Below are positions 1 to 12,400 of a stretch of 64,000 bases of DNA, piece by piece (the first letter of the stretch is position 1; each line of letters begins with the position of its first letter). Made by a program: the position numbers and the translations under genes. This DNA comes from Molanna angustata (lineage: Eukaryota; Arthropoda; Insecta; Trichoptera; Molannidae): positions 17,769,215-17,833,214 of the forward strand of contig OY754984.1 in the NCBI GenBank assembly GCA_963576475.1, given 5' to 3'. The notes beneath the pieces were generated by a model. That model was given only the letters and a program-made list of their open reading frames with translations, made no database searches and was not told the DNA's origin.

Positions 1-225
1 TCACTGGAAAAACTCTCCGAGATTGTGTTCGCAGTATTAAATTAAGATAAACATGTGGAATAGAGGACATCGTTCGGTGGAGTAAATCCAGAAGAAGACA
101 TTGGAGGGACCACGTAGCCAGAATTGACAGTGATAGACTTGCGTATATAGCAGCAAATGAAATCCCCTCTGGTCGCGAAGACAACCCAAGAGATGGAAGG
201 ATAGTTGATAGATTGAGTGGATAGG
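1..225 (+). pseudogene. RTE-type reverse transcriptase C-terminal remnant
   Basis: A readable frame from about base 64 gives a basic stretch with WRDHVARIDSDR followed by IPSGREDNPRDG. This resembles the end of RTE-type polyproteins, where a W-x-GH-(V/M)-x-R-M block is followed by a GRP-rich block. It ends in a stop near base 225 and has no upstream RT domain, because it is cut by the window edge. It is a decayed fragment in the intron just before exon 2 of gene A. Confidence 0.55.
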
Positions 226-300
226 AAACAGAAGAATAAAAATGTATAAATAAATGTATCGAAATTGTTGTGCTTAAAAATAGTTGGTCTCTCGTTTCAG

Positions 301-460
301 ATCCAATTTGGTTAATTGGGATGTTTCTAGCCAATAAATGTTCACATGAAGTCACTAAGAAAAAAATTGATGCACAGTTTACAGCAAGAACAGTTATGCC
401 AGAAATTTTGTGTCACAGCTACTTACTGAAAGGAGACCTTAAGAAAGTAACAGAAAACGT
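301..460 (+). CDS. gene A exon 2 (CRAL-TRIO N-terminal domain)
   Basis: Acceptor TCTCGTTTCAG ends at 300 and donor GTAAGT starts at 461. The exon enters in phase 1 (two bases finish a codon) and leaves in phase 2 (ends GT, completing Val with the next exon). It encodes WLIGMFLANKCSHEVTKKKI and RTVMPE, the usual helix pattern of the CRAL-TRIO N domain. The matching gene B exon is 157 bp with the same phases, one codon shorter. Confidence 0.9.
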
Positions 461-3400
461 GTAAGTTGTCCTAAACCTTTTATACTCACACCTTGCCTTA
501 AGGTAGGTACCTACTTACTTAGGCTTAGGCTGGTATATCAAAAATATTCTAGGAAAAGTTAAGCATTCCTGTCCCCCTAAGAAACAAGAAAATATAACTC
601 AATGTATGAAAGAGACAGTTGCCTGTCACTTGACAACTGTCACTTCCATACATTGAGTTTTCTTTTCTTGAGGTAAATGACACGTTGTCTAGGAGGGCTG
701 GCCCTATCTTTACGTAATACAAAAAATATTAAGAACTGTCATATATTTTAAACAAAATATATATCTCAGTAGAGACGAAGTTGGAACATATTATAAAATT
801 ATAGGGAGTATTAATCGGGAAATCTAGAATTTATAGGGCTTATAACATGTTATCGGCTGCGGACCTATCAATCGCCAAGAACTTCTGACAAGGAAGAATC
901 GAATGATTACGTATATTATTTTTCTTCATCGTCATAAATAAGGTTATTTAACCTGTTTGTTTACGAATATTGTGTATAGAAACCTTCGTATTACATATAT
1001 CTATCTACACCTGTTAAATTATTTTTTCTCTAATTATTTATTTATTTCATATTTTTCTCGGGCAACTATCAGGCACTATGTCAAATATTAATTTAACACG
1101 CACTCAATAACAAGTTGCTACATTCTGGAGACTTACGATATTAATAGTTCCACAGTTTAGACTGAAAACACGGTTAAAAACTGCGTCTCCACCGGGAATC
1201 GAACCTCGGACATTTGGATCAGCAGTCAGATACCCAACCAACTGAGCGACGAAGGCCGACTCTATGAATGTTAACAGCAATTTCAATCACCTTATGAGTG
1301 AATATTTCTAAATAAGTTGGAATAAAATTAAATATTAACTACCTATCTTTATCACAAAACACTCAATGCAGGGTGAATTTCATTTAATAAATACTTTAAT
1401 AATTATTATGAAAACTTAATTTGTGTGCCATATATTAGCAAAAATATTTTTTTTTTGTGTTACACACTTAACTCCGTCGATAACTCGACCGGTTATCGAC
1501 GGAGTTAAGTGTGTAACACAAAAAAAAATTATTTTTGCTAATATTCATTTAATAAAAACTAGTGGGTTGTGGCCAACGCTAAACTCCTCACTATCAAGTC
1601 ATTCTATAGTATTCAAATTTTTGTATAGAAAATATTCAGCATTTTCATGAAAAAAATGGGTTTGTTAAATTATTTTTTTATTTAAATATTTTATAACGAA
1701 AACTTAATAATTCTTCAATGCCATTTTATGAGAGTGATGTGCCTTTTTACCAATTTGAAAATAAAATTTTCAAATTTTTAGTTTCATGTGCTTGGGATCA
1801 CTTTGAAATATTTGATTGTTAAAAAAATGAGAAGCACTATTCAGATATCATTCAAAATCTAATGGGGTCTAAGTGAGTATCAGATATACAAATTTGCAAA
1901 ATTTGAAAAGAATCGAACGAGTACTTTAGTCTATAATCGATAACGTAAAATGAACACGCCGTACATACTACACAGCACGCAGCATACAGCACATAGCACA
2001 CACACACAGATACATTGTGATGGAACTTTCAGAATACAATCTCAACATGATACTTGTTGATAATCTGCAATTAAAAAAATACCCTTTAAAATTGCGAAAT
2101 CATAACTCCCCATATATAAATATTTCTACAAATAACAATATCATACATGATTCAAAAATAAATAAAAATAGCCTTAAAAATTTCGAAATCATAACTCCCC
2201 ACTATATCCCCTTGGGTTAGTGAGGAGTAAAAAACCTACTTTACTGACTAATTGGCTGCAATCAAACATGTCCGGACTAGCATATGTACGTACATGGTTA
2301 TTGTTGTAACTATTGCAAATCAGGACGATAAATAAATTCTGTCCGGACAAATATTCACGTGTCAGCTCTGTATGGAGCTGTGTTGAGTCTACAACTTTAC
2401 ACACATGAAAAGGAATTAATTGTATTGTAGTATTTCAGGTGTTTCAATTACTTTGTTATTTCAAATTTATATAAGGTCATGATCAGCGATAGCATGTCTC
2501 ATATGTAGTTCTAATACTTCATTGTTAAGAATCATTAAAATACAATGGTGTAACAAAAGACTACCCAAAAAAGTTAAGCAATCTTCATCCTTTCTATATA
2601 CTTGTGACTTTCACAACACTTTCCTTTAAGGACCTTTCTCACTTTTTTCCAATTATTTTAAAACATTCAATGGTCAGTAAGATTTTGTGAATATTTGCAG
2701 ATATATTGACATTTGATAGACGACGAAAATAAGGGTGTGAGGAACGGATAGGCCTCCCTAGACAACATGTCATTTAAGCTAAGCGTTATCTTGCTAAGCG
2801 ATAGTAAATGTATGGAATTGGTGGCTGTGACGTCACGTGACAGCTACCAATTCCATACATTTATTATCGCTTAGCGAGATAACGCTTAGCTTAAATGGCA
2901 TTTTGTCTAAGGGGGAGGGTAAGAAATGATTTACAATTCTATATATTCTATTGTAATATTAGGTATGTTATAATCATATGAACAGCAACAAGATCTCTTA
3001 ACATTTTCTTGTGTATATTTTGTAATGCCAGCCCTAATTTTGACCAAAGCTTTGAAATTATGACACCCTTTTCAAGGTTTTCTTCAGTTATTGAAATTGT
3101 AATGAATGAATTGTAAAAAAGAATTATTATTCTAGAGAATTATTGTTACTAATATTCGTTTGAATAATTGTTCTACTGTCCTATTCCTCTGTAATAAAAC
3201 ACAAAAGAGAAAATTACAGATTTGTCAAATTATGGGAAGGAATACAATTTCAAAATGCAAAAGATATACAAGAGTAAATTTAATGTTGAATTAACGAAAA
3301 AACAATGACAGTAAAGTAATACATTATATACAGCACCATTTACTTTGATTTACAAAATAAGGAATAATATGCTTCGAAAAATATGCAAAGAATGTCCGGA

Positions 3401-6400
3401 TATTAAATCTCCAAAAACAAGATTGACATATACACAAAATAGTTTATACCATAAAGGTCTCGAAATTTATAATTGTTTACCACCAAACATAAAAGAAACA
3501 GATTTTTAATTATCTCAATAGAGACGAAATTGGAATATTTATTGTAGGAGAACCGGGAAATCAAGGCACCTACAGGGCTTACGACCTGTCATCGGCTGGT
3601 TTACGTGATCACTTTATGCGCTTGCGCAACGTTCACCAATTATGCATTTTTAATGAGATCCCTATCAATTCAATTTTGGAAGTTCTATATATTGTAATAC
3701 TGAAATTCTTTTCGCTTGAAAATAAGGAATTTTTACTATAGCCATCTATGGGTGAAATTATGAACAACAATCTTATTATATTTTTTATTTTTTTATTTTG
3801 TTGTAACGCCATCTATGAGAGAATTGGTTTTTTGTAAATAATGAAAGCTACAATTCTTATATCTGAGGAGACAATGCATTTTTCGCATAGAAGTCACCCC
3901 TGAATTGCGCCAGACTTATAAGGTCATTTTTGTCTTATTTACCTACTTGTACCAATGTGTAAGTAATCGATGACAGGTCGTTAGCTCTGTAGGTGCCTTG
4001 ATTTCCCGGTTCTCCTACAATAAATATTCCAATTTCATCTCTATTGAGATAATTAAAAATCTGTTAAAAAATATCTTTGACTCCCGACAGCGAAAAAAAT
4101 CCAATGTTTGCGCATATGCAATAATAAAAATATATAAAAGAAACTACAAGTCTTGTCACGTTTCGTAGGCTAGGTGCTGAATATATTATAATGAAAAACT
4201 ATTAATATTCTCCATAGTTTTACGTGATGTTTTTATAATTTTATATCATACTCTCACTATAATTGTTTGTTTCAAAAAGTTTTATATTTATATTTTTTGT
4301 TTAAACTAGATGTATCAATTTCTATGTTTTTACGTCTAAATGAACATTACTACTAGTACTAAGTAATTTAACCTTAGTTAACAGTTAAATCATTTTTTAA
4401 AATGTAAATTATTATTTCGATGAATTTGTGATTTCCCTAAATGGCCTGGATTTTATGTTCGATGTTGTGATAATGAGTGAATGTTGGATTTCGAATATCT
4501 ATACAAGTAAACAAATTAATAACTACCAGGAAATACACTCTACGAATTTCTTCAATCAAAATAGTGGTCTAGTAGTATATGTAAAGGAAGGAACGGATGT
4601 GAACATGGAGGAAATAAAAATGAACTTCTCTAACTGTTTCAAAATAATTATAAATAAAAAATTGTGTATTTTAGCAATCTATAGATCACCCAGTATACAA
4701 AATATTGACAACTTTTTAGATGAACTACAAACAAATATCTCTAAAATAAAAAAAAATAAATCTCAACTAATAATTGGAGACTTAAACATGAAAAACATAG
4801 ACAAGCAAACGATTATTTAAATTTCCTCTCAGAAAATAATTTTTATCCTTCTATAAATAATTGTACTCGAGCACAAGGAAATAGTAAATCTTGCGATGAT
4901 CATATTAACATTAAAAATTTAAATGAATACAAATCATTCATTATTAAAACTAATATAACATAACTAATATCTCATTCAGAACATATATTTGTTTCGGAAG
5001 AAAACTATAAAATAAACAAAAAATAAATTGGCTGCCTTAAAACAGGAATTGTTCCTAGTTAGGCAGACAAAGGTAAAAAGTGGAACACACCCTATATACA
5101 TACCTACCACAAAAATGGTTTAATTCATGTATTATATACTTCTTCATATATATATATTGTATATATTATTATTTTTTTTCTTGTATACATTCAATATTGT
5201 TCCAATGTAATCTGTTTTTAAAAGTAAATAAACAAATTATTATTATTATTATTATACGTAGATTGATCTCGGTTATGATCCGGTAATTTCCTTCACAACG
5301 GAGCGTACTCAAGTTGTGAGGCTATGTGTTTGTGTGTCTGTGTGGTTGTGTGTAGTTTTTTAAAGTGGTACCTGTAGAAATTTTCTGACTATTGTGCATG
5401 TGTTGATAATTGTAGTTTTTTGTATGTTGGTGATTACGTATGGGGGTAACTTTAGTATGTCTATATTTTTTTGGAGAGTTTTTGGTATGATGCATGTAGA
5501 CGATAATATTATTGGGACTATTGTTACTTTTTCTTGTTTCCACTGTGATTTTATCTGTTCTGCTAAAGGTATGTATTTATCTATTTTTTCTAAATGTTTC
5601 TTTTGTAGATTTGCTGTATTTGGTATCGATATTTCTATTAGATATGTGTGTTTATGTATTTTGTCGATTAATGTAATGTCTGGTCGGTTATGTAGGTTTG
5701 TTCTGTCTGTGATTATGTCTCTATTCCAGTATAGTTTGTAGTTATCATTTTCTGTTACAGCTGGGGGTGTGTATTGATACCACTTGGGGTGTGTTTCGAT
5801 AAGTTTATGTTTGTGGGCTAGTTCCAAATATATGTGTTTGCAGATGTTATCGTGTCTTATTGTATATTCCGTCGGTGCAAGAGTTGAGCAGCCACCTGTT
5901 ATGTGTTCTATTGTTTCTTTTTGTAATTTGCACTTTCTGCATGTGTCGTTTGTTATTGTATTGTCTTTTATAATATGTTTCGTGTAGTTTTTTGTTTTTA
6001 TTATTTTGTCCTGAATAGCTATGATAAATCCTTCTGTTTCTGCGTATAGGTCTGAGTGTTGTTATTTCTAGATTGCGTTCGTTGTCGTTAAGTGTAAGTG
6101 GTGAGTATGTGTGATCTATGTTTATGATTTCGTTATGTATTGGGCTATTTCGTTTTGTGTAGAAGTATTGTCTTAAGTTATTTATTTGTGTATGGTGTAG
6201 ATTTTTTATGTCTATGAGTCCTCTTCCTCCTTCCTCTCTTGGCAGTGTGAATCTTTCTATTGCTGAATGTTCGTGGTGAATTCTATGTTTTGATGATGTT
6301 GTTCTGAGTTTAATGTTGAGATCGTCAAGTTCCGTATTGGTCCATTTAATTATTCCAAATGTATATGTTAGTACTGGTATTGCGTATGTGTTTATTGCTT

Positions 6401-9400
6401 TAGTCATATTTTTTCCATTTAGTTGTGTTTTGAGGAGGATATTTAGTCTTTTAAGGTATTCGTTTTTGGTGGTTTCTTTTATCTTTTATGCTTGGGTTCT
6501 GGAGAATTCCCAAGTATTTATAAAATTCATCTTCGTCCATTGCGCGTATTATTTCATTCGTATCCTTCAAGGTGCTTCCCGTGTGTTCCTTGGGTTTACC
6601 TCTTACTATTGAGCATGTGTTGCATTTATCAATACCGAATTTCATTTTTATGTCATTACTAAAGCGTTCAGTTTTATAAATTAGTTGTTTTAGTTCGTCA
6701 TTATTTTTGCCATATAGTTTTAAATCATCTATGTATAAAAGGTGGTTGATTTTTATAGGATTGGTATTTAAGTTGTGTGTTGTGATTTTGTAGCCAAGTT
6801 TGCTTTTGTTAAGCATCTTGGAGAGTGGGTTGAGGGAGATACAGAACCATAGTGCGCTTAGGGAGTCACCTTGAAAGATTCCGGTTTTAATGTTAAAATT
6901 TTATTTTTTAAATTTTTTTTTTTTTTTTTTGTTTTTTTTTTTTTTTTTTTATTATTATTATTATATGTAGATTGATCTCGGTTATGATCCGGTAATTTCC
7001 TTCACAACGGAGCGTACTCAAGTTGTGAGGCTATTATTATTATTATTATTATTATTATAATTTCTACTGTTACTGGTACTTAAAACAGCAAAATATTATT
7101 GTAATATCGTTCAATTTTATCAAAAACTCTCATTGATCAAGCTGTTAAAGTATCAGAACTCTAACTGGTCGGGAATTAATTTAATATAAATCGATAACAA
7201 AATTCCAGTACAGACAGACAGGTCAACTTAAAAAAAATGTGTAAAAATTAAAACTAAAATGAAGGGTAGGTACCTTATTAAAGGAAATCATAATATTACT
7301 TAGGTATATAAGTTAAGTTTAAAACGCTTAACGATATTTCTATGAAGATGAATAATAACCAATATAATTGGTTATCTGGTTATATTTTCACTATAAAAAA
7401 ATATTTTTAATTTATTTTAGTAATTCTTAAAAAAATACGTCAATTGATATTTATTTCATGACGAGATGTGAGACAAACTACCCACACCAGTTTCATTTTA
7501 TCCGCAACAATAATTATATCAACCTTGGCATTGTTCGAGGCATTCAGGTAGTAATTAAATCTACTTACTGTATATACATCATACCGTAATAGTTACCTGT
7601 AGTCATATCACAGAATCAAGTCATTTTATGAACACGTACATATCTTTCTACATCTGTACATAAGTAGGTACATATGTATGAACCAGAAACGTACAATCCA
7701 AGTGTCGCTAAAATAAATGATGTTTTCTCTCTCCATTACTATGAAATAGTGGAGAGTCATGATTTCACAATAATTTTAAAGCGTATTTTTTTTAATCAAT
7801 TTCTCAATGGGTATCATGTAGTGAGTGCATACTTTCAGTGTCGCCGTGATGTTTTTGTGTGTATTCCGTAATCCGTATGCCGTACACAAATATAAAATTG
7901 TGTGTCATCTGTACAGCCCGAACTTCATATTGATACCATATGTTTGTGTAAAGTACAGGGACTTTGAGCTGATTAGTTTTCATTGACAATGGTTCATTTT
8001 TTTCTATGATTTCATCTGTAAAAACTTTTAAAATGCTCTCAAGGTCTGGAAAATCGAGATTTTCTAGTTTTGTTTGAATTTTTGATATAATAGAATTATT
8101 CATTTATTTATTTAATGTAGTAGCTTCTCGGGAAACTAACAGGTACTATGTCAAATAATTATTTAACATGCACCCAATAACAAGTTGCCACATTCTGGAG
8201 ACTTACGATATTAATCGTCTCACAGATCCAGACTGAAAACACAATTAAAAACTGTGTCTCCACCGGGAATCGAACCCGGGACCCTTGGATCAGCAGTCAG
8301 ATACCTAACCAACTGAACCACGGAGGTCGACAAGGTCTATATATACTCTTCAGAAGCGCATTCAGGGATTGTCAACTTTTAAAGAAAAGAAAAATATTAT
8401 GTGTGATATTGCATATTTATTTGAAAAATATATTTAAGGGGGGGACTGCTGCCAACGTATCTATTTTTCAATTTGATATACCATCATTATTTCTTATCAA
8501 TTCGTTTTGAAAAAAATAATTTAGATATTTTGGGTATTAGTAAATAAAAATGTATCTTTACTTTTTGATAATGTTCTGTAGAAAAAATTGTAGAAAAATA
8601 ATGGCATACCCCGATTTTCAACGTTTATCTTATATTTTTAATAAAATATAAGGCGTAGTTCCATATATTTTTTTTTTAAATTAAAGAAGACAACAGTATC
8701 TAGAAAAATATGATGTGACGTTGCATTAATGCTTCAGGTTTAGTAAATAAACCTAAAAAACATTTATTTTCCATTCAGCGCCATTGCGAAATAAAAGTTT
8801 TTTTGGTTTATTTACAAGCTCATGGATTAATGCAACGTCATATCATATTTTTCCAGATATTTTGATCTTCTTTAATTTATAATAAAATATAATGCTCTAT
8901 ACCTTACAGTTTTTTTAGAAATTTAAGATAAATGTCAAAAATCGGGGTATGCTTGTTATTTTCCTACAATAATATATACAGAACATAATTAAAAAGTTAA
9001 AGTATATTTTTCTTTATTAATATCCAAACTAACTAGGTTATTTTTTTTTCAAAATGATTCGTTTTGTAGTAATGATGCAAATTCAAATAGAAAAAATAGG
9101 TACGTTGGGAGCAGTCACCCTCTTAACAGGAGAAAAAAGCATACGTGCGGGATAATGTAGTTATCACCTTAATATTGATATTGTATGTGTTTCTATACAA
9201 AACTGTATTTTTTTTACTCTCCACTTACTATGAATATAATAGTATTAATCTACATACTGTCATAATCTACATATTGTCATACCATTTTATAGTATATTTT
9301 TTACTTTTTACTCTCCACTTCTATCTTACTCATGGGGTCGGTATAGAGAACCAAACATCGCATTCTTCTATCTTGACACATAGAAGATTTTTTTTTCACA

Positions 9401-12400
9401 TCAATTTTATGTAGCGTGCAAATCATGAGTTTTTTGTGTATGGCGTTATATGAAAACATTTGTTCTCAGGGAAACTAATATTTGTTCAGGAATCTAATAG
9501 AAACATACTACGTAAAAATGAATCTGGGAATTGTCAACCTTTCAAGAAGAAAAAATGTAACCTGACTATATAGTGGAGAGTATAGTGTTGGCCACAAACC
9601 ACTCGTTTTAATTTGTGTTTTAGATTATTTTTCATAAATAATAAGACACACACATACATACACTCACATACACACTATCCTCCACCTATCTCTTCGTTAC
9701 TCCATTTTTTCCCTTATTACTGTTGCAATAAGATATTTTATGACAGTTTTCACAATATGACACACAAAGGTGAGTCGAGATAGGTACTCTTTTTGGATAT
9801 TTTATTATTGAATAAATTATTGTTTTTAATGTTATGTATGTAGTACGTGTATTCACCTTTTACAAAAATATAGATAGATTGTTCTTCTTCGTGGTACAAG
9901 ACACATCCATCGCCTCATCAACATTCATTAATTCACTTTTACATGTTCGTCTGTTGTTCGAGCTTCTTAAATTTCTCTCTTTCAAATCGTTCGCATGATC
10001 ATTGATCATGCCATTCTTTTTTTGAACGACCCCTAAATTTCATATTATACCAGTTAGCTTGATATATGATTTTCTTCATCAGGCGTTCATTTTTCACTCT
10101 TACCAAGAGGCCAAACCATCTCTACATGATCACTTTCATTACATTAATAACATAATAGACTTTAGCGGTATGTAAGTTGGGAGGAAGCTGTATATTTAAT
10201 TAGAATATTAATAAGATATCAGAAAAGGTTGCGAGTTTAAATTACGTGTTCCAAATCATCTCCCAAAATACATACAACTATTTTTAGATATTGCAATTAT
10301 TTTACTCAGCCATTTATTTAGAATTGAAATAATAGAGTGATGATAGGTTTCATAATAAAAGATAACTTACTCGGATTTATTATATTTTCAGATTATATAG
10401 TTAACAAATTTTATGCAATAATTGTTCCGCGATACTGGGGTCGAGATAAAATAATATATTTCTTGAACACGATGCACATTGTGCATGTACGGCTAGCTGA
10501 CGAGCGAATATCGATTCGCCGCGTTGGTTGATCGAAATACGATGCGCTGTCTCTCGGTCGTCTTCGGCAATCTTCGTGAGAAGCGAGATCGTCCGAGCGA
10601 GATGGCATCCTTGATGGGGAGGTATGTCCTCGCCACAAGACACTCTCAGGCTGGTCATCCATTAACTGATTCTTGAGTTTCAACAATCACTTATTAAATA
10701 ATGCTTATTGTTTTATACTATAAATTTCCATCAATAATGATTTTGTAATGAGAAGTTCATCATCATCATCATCATCTTCAGCGTCACAACCCTTGATGGG
10801 ACCTAGCTGCCTCCAAGAATCTACTACATACTACTCTATCGTTGGCTGCCACCTTCCCGTTCGGCTGTCCTATATCCCGACAATCCGCGACAACGCAGTT
10901 CAACCATCGTAGTTTAGGTCTCCCTAGGTACGCTTCTTCTACCGGTTGGATCATTAGACAACACACTTTTTGGGCGCTCCAGATCATCCATACGGTGTAA
11001 ATGTCCCAAGAAGCGTAGTCTGTTAATCTTAATGAACTTGACTACGCTGATGTCCTGGTAAAATTATAGAGCTCGGTGTTATATAATATTTTACGCCATG
11101 TTTGACCGTCGTTAATAGGTCCATTTATTCAGCGTCTGAATCACGGTGCTGCAATACAAACTTCTCATGAATATTGTTACTGTTAATAATATCGCTAATG
11201 TGATATCTTCGTGTCGGCGGAGATACCCGAATGCATCCGACGTTGCATTTGATATATTGAATGAGCGGGTCATTCTGCTGCCAAGGCCGCCACCGCCACC
11301 ACACACATCGCGTGTATTGTTATTATTTGTAGTAGGTATAAGCGTGCATATTTACGAGTATCGTATTTTAAACATTATATTGTAATTTTATTATTATATG
11401 TGAATAAAGTCAAATTGAATAGTATTCTCGACTTAATTACTCACATACACAACAGCTAATATTTCCTCATTAATAATATAACTATACACTTAGAATTATA
11501 ATATGTCCGGGGACCGTTGCTTTGACAGGCCTGAGCTTAACCTATAAGATGTCAGTGTGCCTTAATAGTTTCCTTACCATCATTTTAATTGCTTTATTAC
11601 ATTACGTATGTCGTAAACAAGAAATAATTTTTAAATGTATAATAATTAAGAGTAAACAAATCACAATTATCCATAATATGTACATAATTGTTTTTTTTTT
11701 ATATATATTAAATATTGCATGACTTAATCATATTATTTTTCTATCCCTTAAAGTAACAAAAGTTTGCCAATTAGTGAGAAAAATCTGTTTATTTTTGTAA
11801 AGAGTAAGTAGAGTTATCGGCAATCTTCTTGAAAGATCAAGTACGCTCCGCTGAACATTTTTTTTGACAATACTACAATATTTTTTCGTCACAATACTAC
11901 AATATTAACCATAAAAATAATGAGTAAAATAGAGTACACATGTTATTCACATCACACAACTATTCATTAACCGATATTCAATAACGGGGAGGTTATCAAT
12001 TCGACGTGAAATTTTCACTCCTCACTACCCCAAGTGGGCATAAAAATAAGATAGAGACATATAAAAATAAGAAATTCTATACCGTATTATCCGATTATAA
12101 CTATTCTTTTTTGAAAAGAAAGGGAGTGCTTTAGAAGCGATCACACATTCAAGTATAACGCTACGTCCTACGTAGGCGATTCAAAGCGAACGCGATTGCG
12201 AAGCGATGCGGTGCGGATACAAGCGAATTCAATGCGATGCGGTACGACGCGGCAGCTCTGTCCTACGTGTGCGCGAATCGTTCCCTCTGCCACCAGCTAC
12301 TGTCATGGATGTACGTATATAAAATACTCAAGAAGTATGTACGGCAGAGAAGTGAAACTAATATTGTGTACTTAGAGAGGCATATTTATGGGGGATATCA

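Larger units (their letters stand above)
7728..9604 (+). repeat. ACTCTCCAC-family repeat with nested SINE and TTAA foldback
   Basis: The left part (TATGAAATAGTGGAGAGTCATGATTTC split over 7740-7770) and GAGCTGATTAGTTTTC near 7968 match the element at 15472-17768. The right end GTGGAGAGTATAGTGTTGGCC at about 9565-9590, then ACAAACCACTCGTTTT, matches its right end. Two other elements lie inside: SINE 8102-8331 and the TTAA foldback 8434-9126. A third partial copy with ACTCTCCACTT starts near 9218. Confidence 0.6.

Noticed and set aside
5394..5987. Plus-strand ORFs of 115 and 67 aa with signal-like hydrophobic starts
   Set aside because: They are the complement of the Dong-like coding sequence.
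10401..10686. Overlapping 85- and 91-aa minus-strand ORFs
   Set aside because: Open because of higher GC; two frames at once, no motif, no homologous copy in the window.
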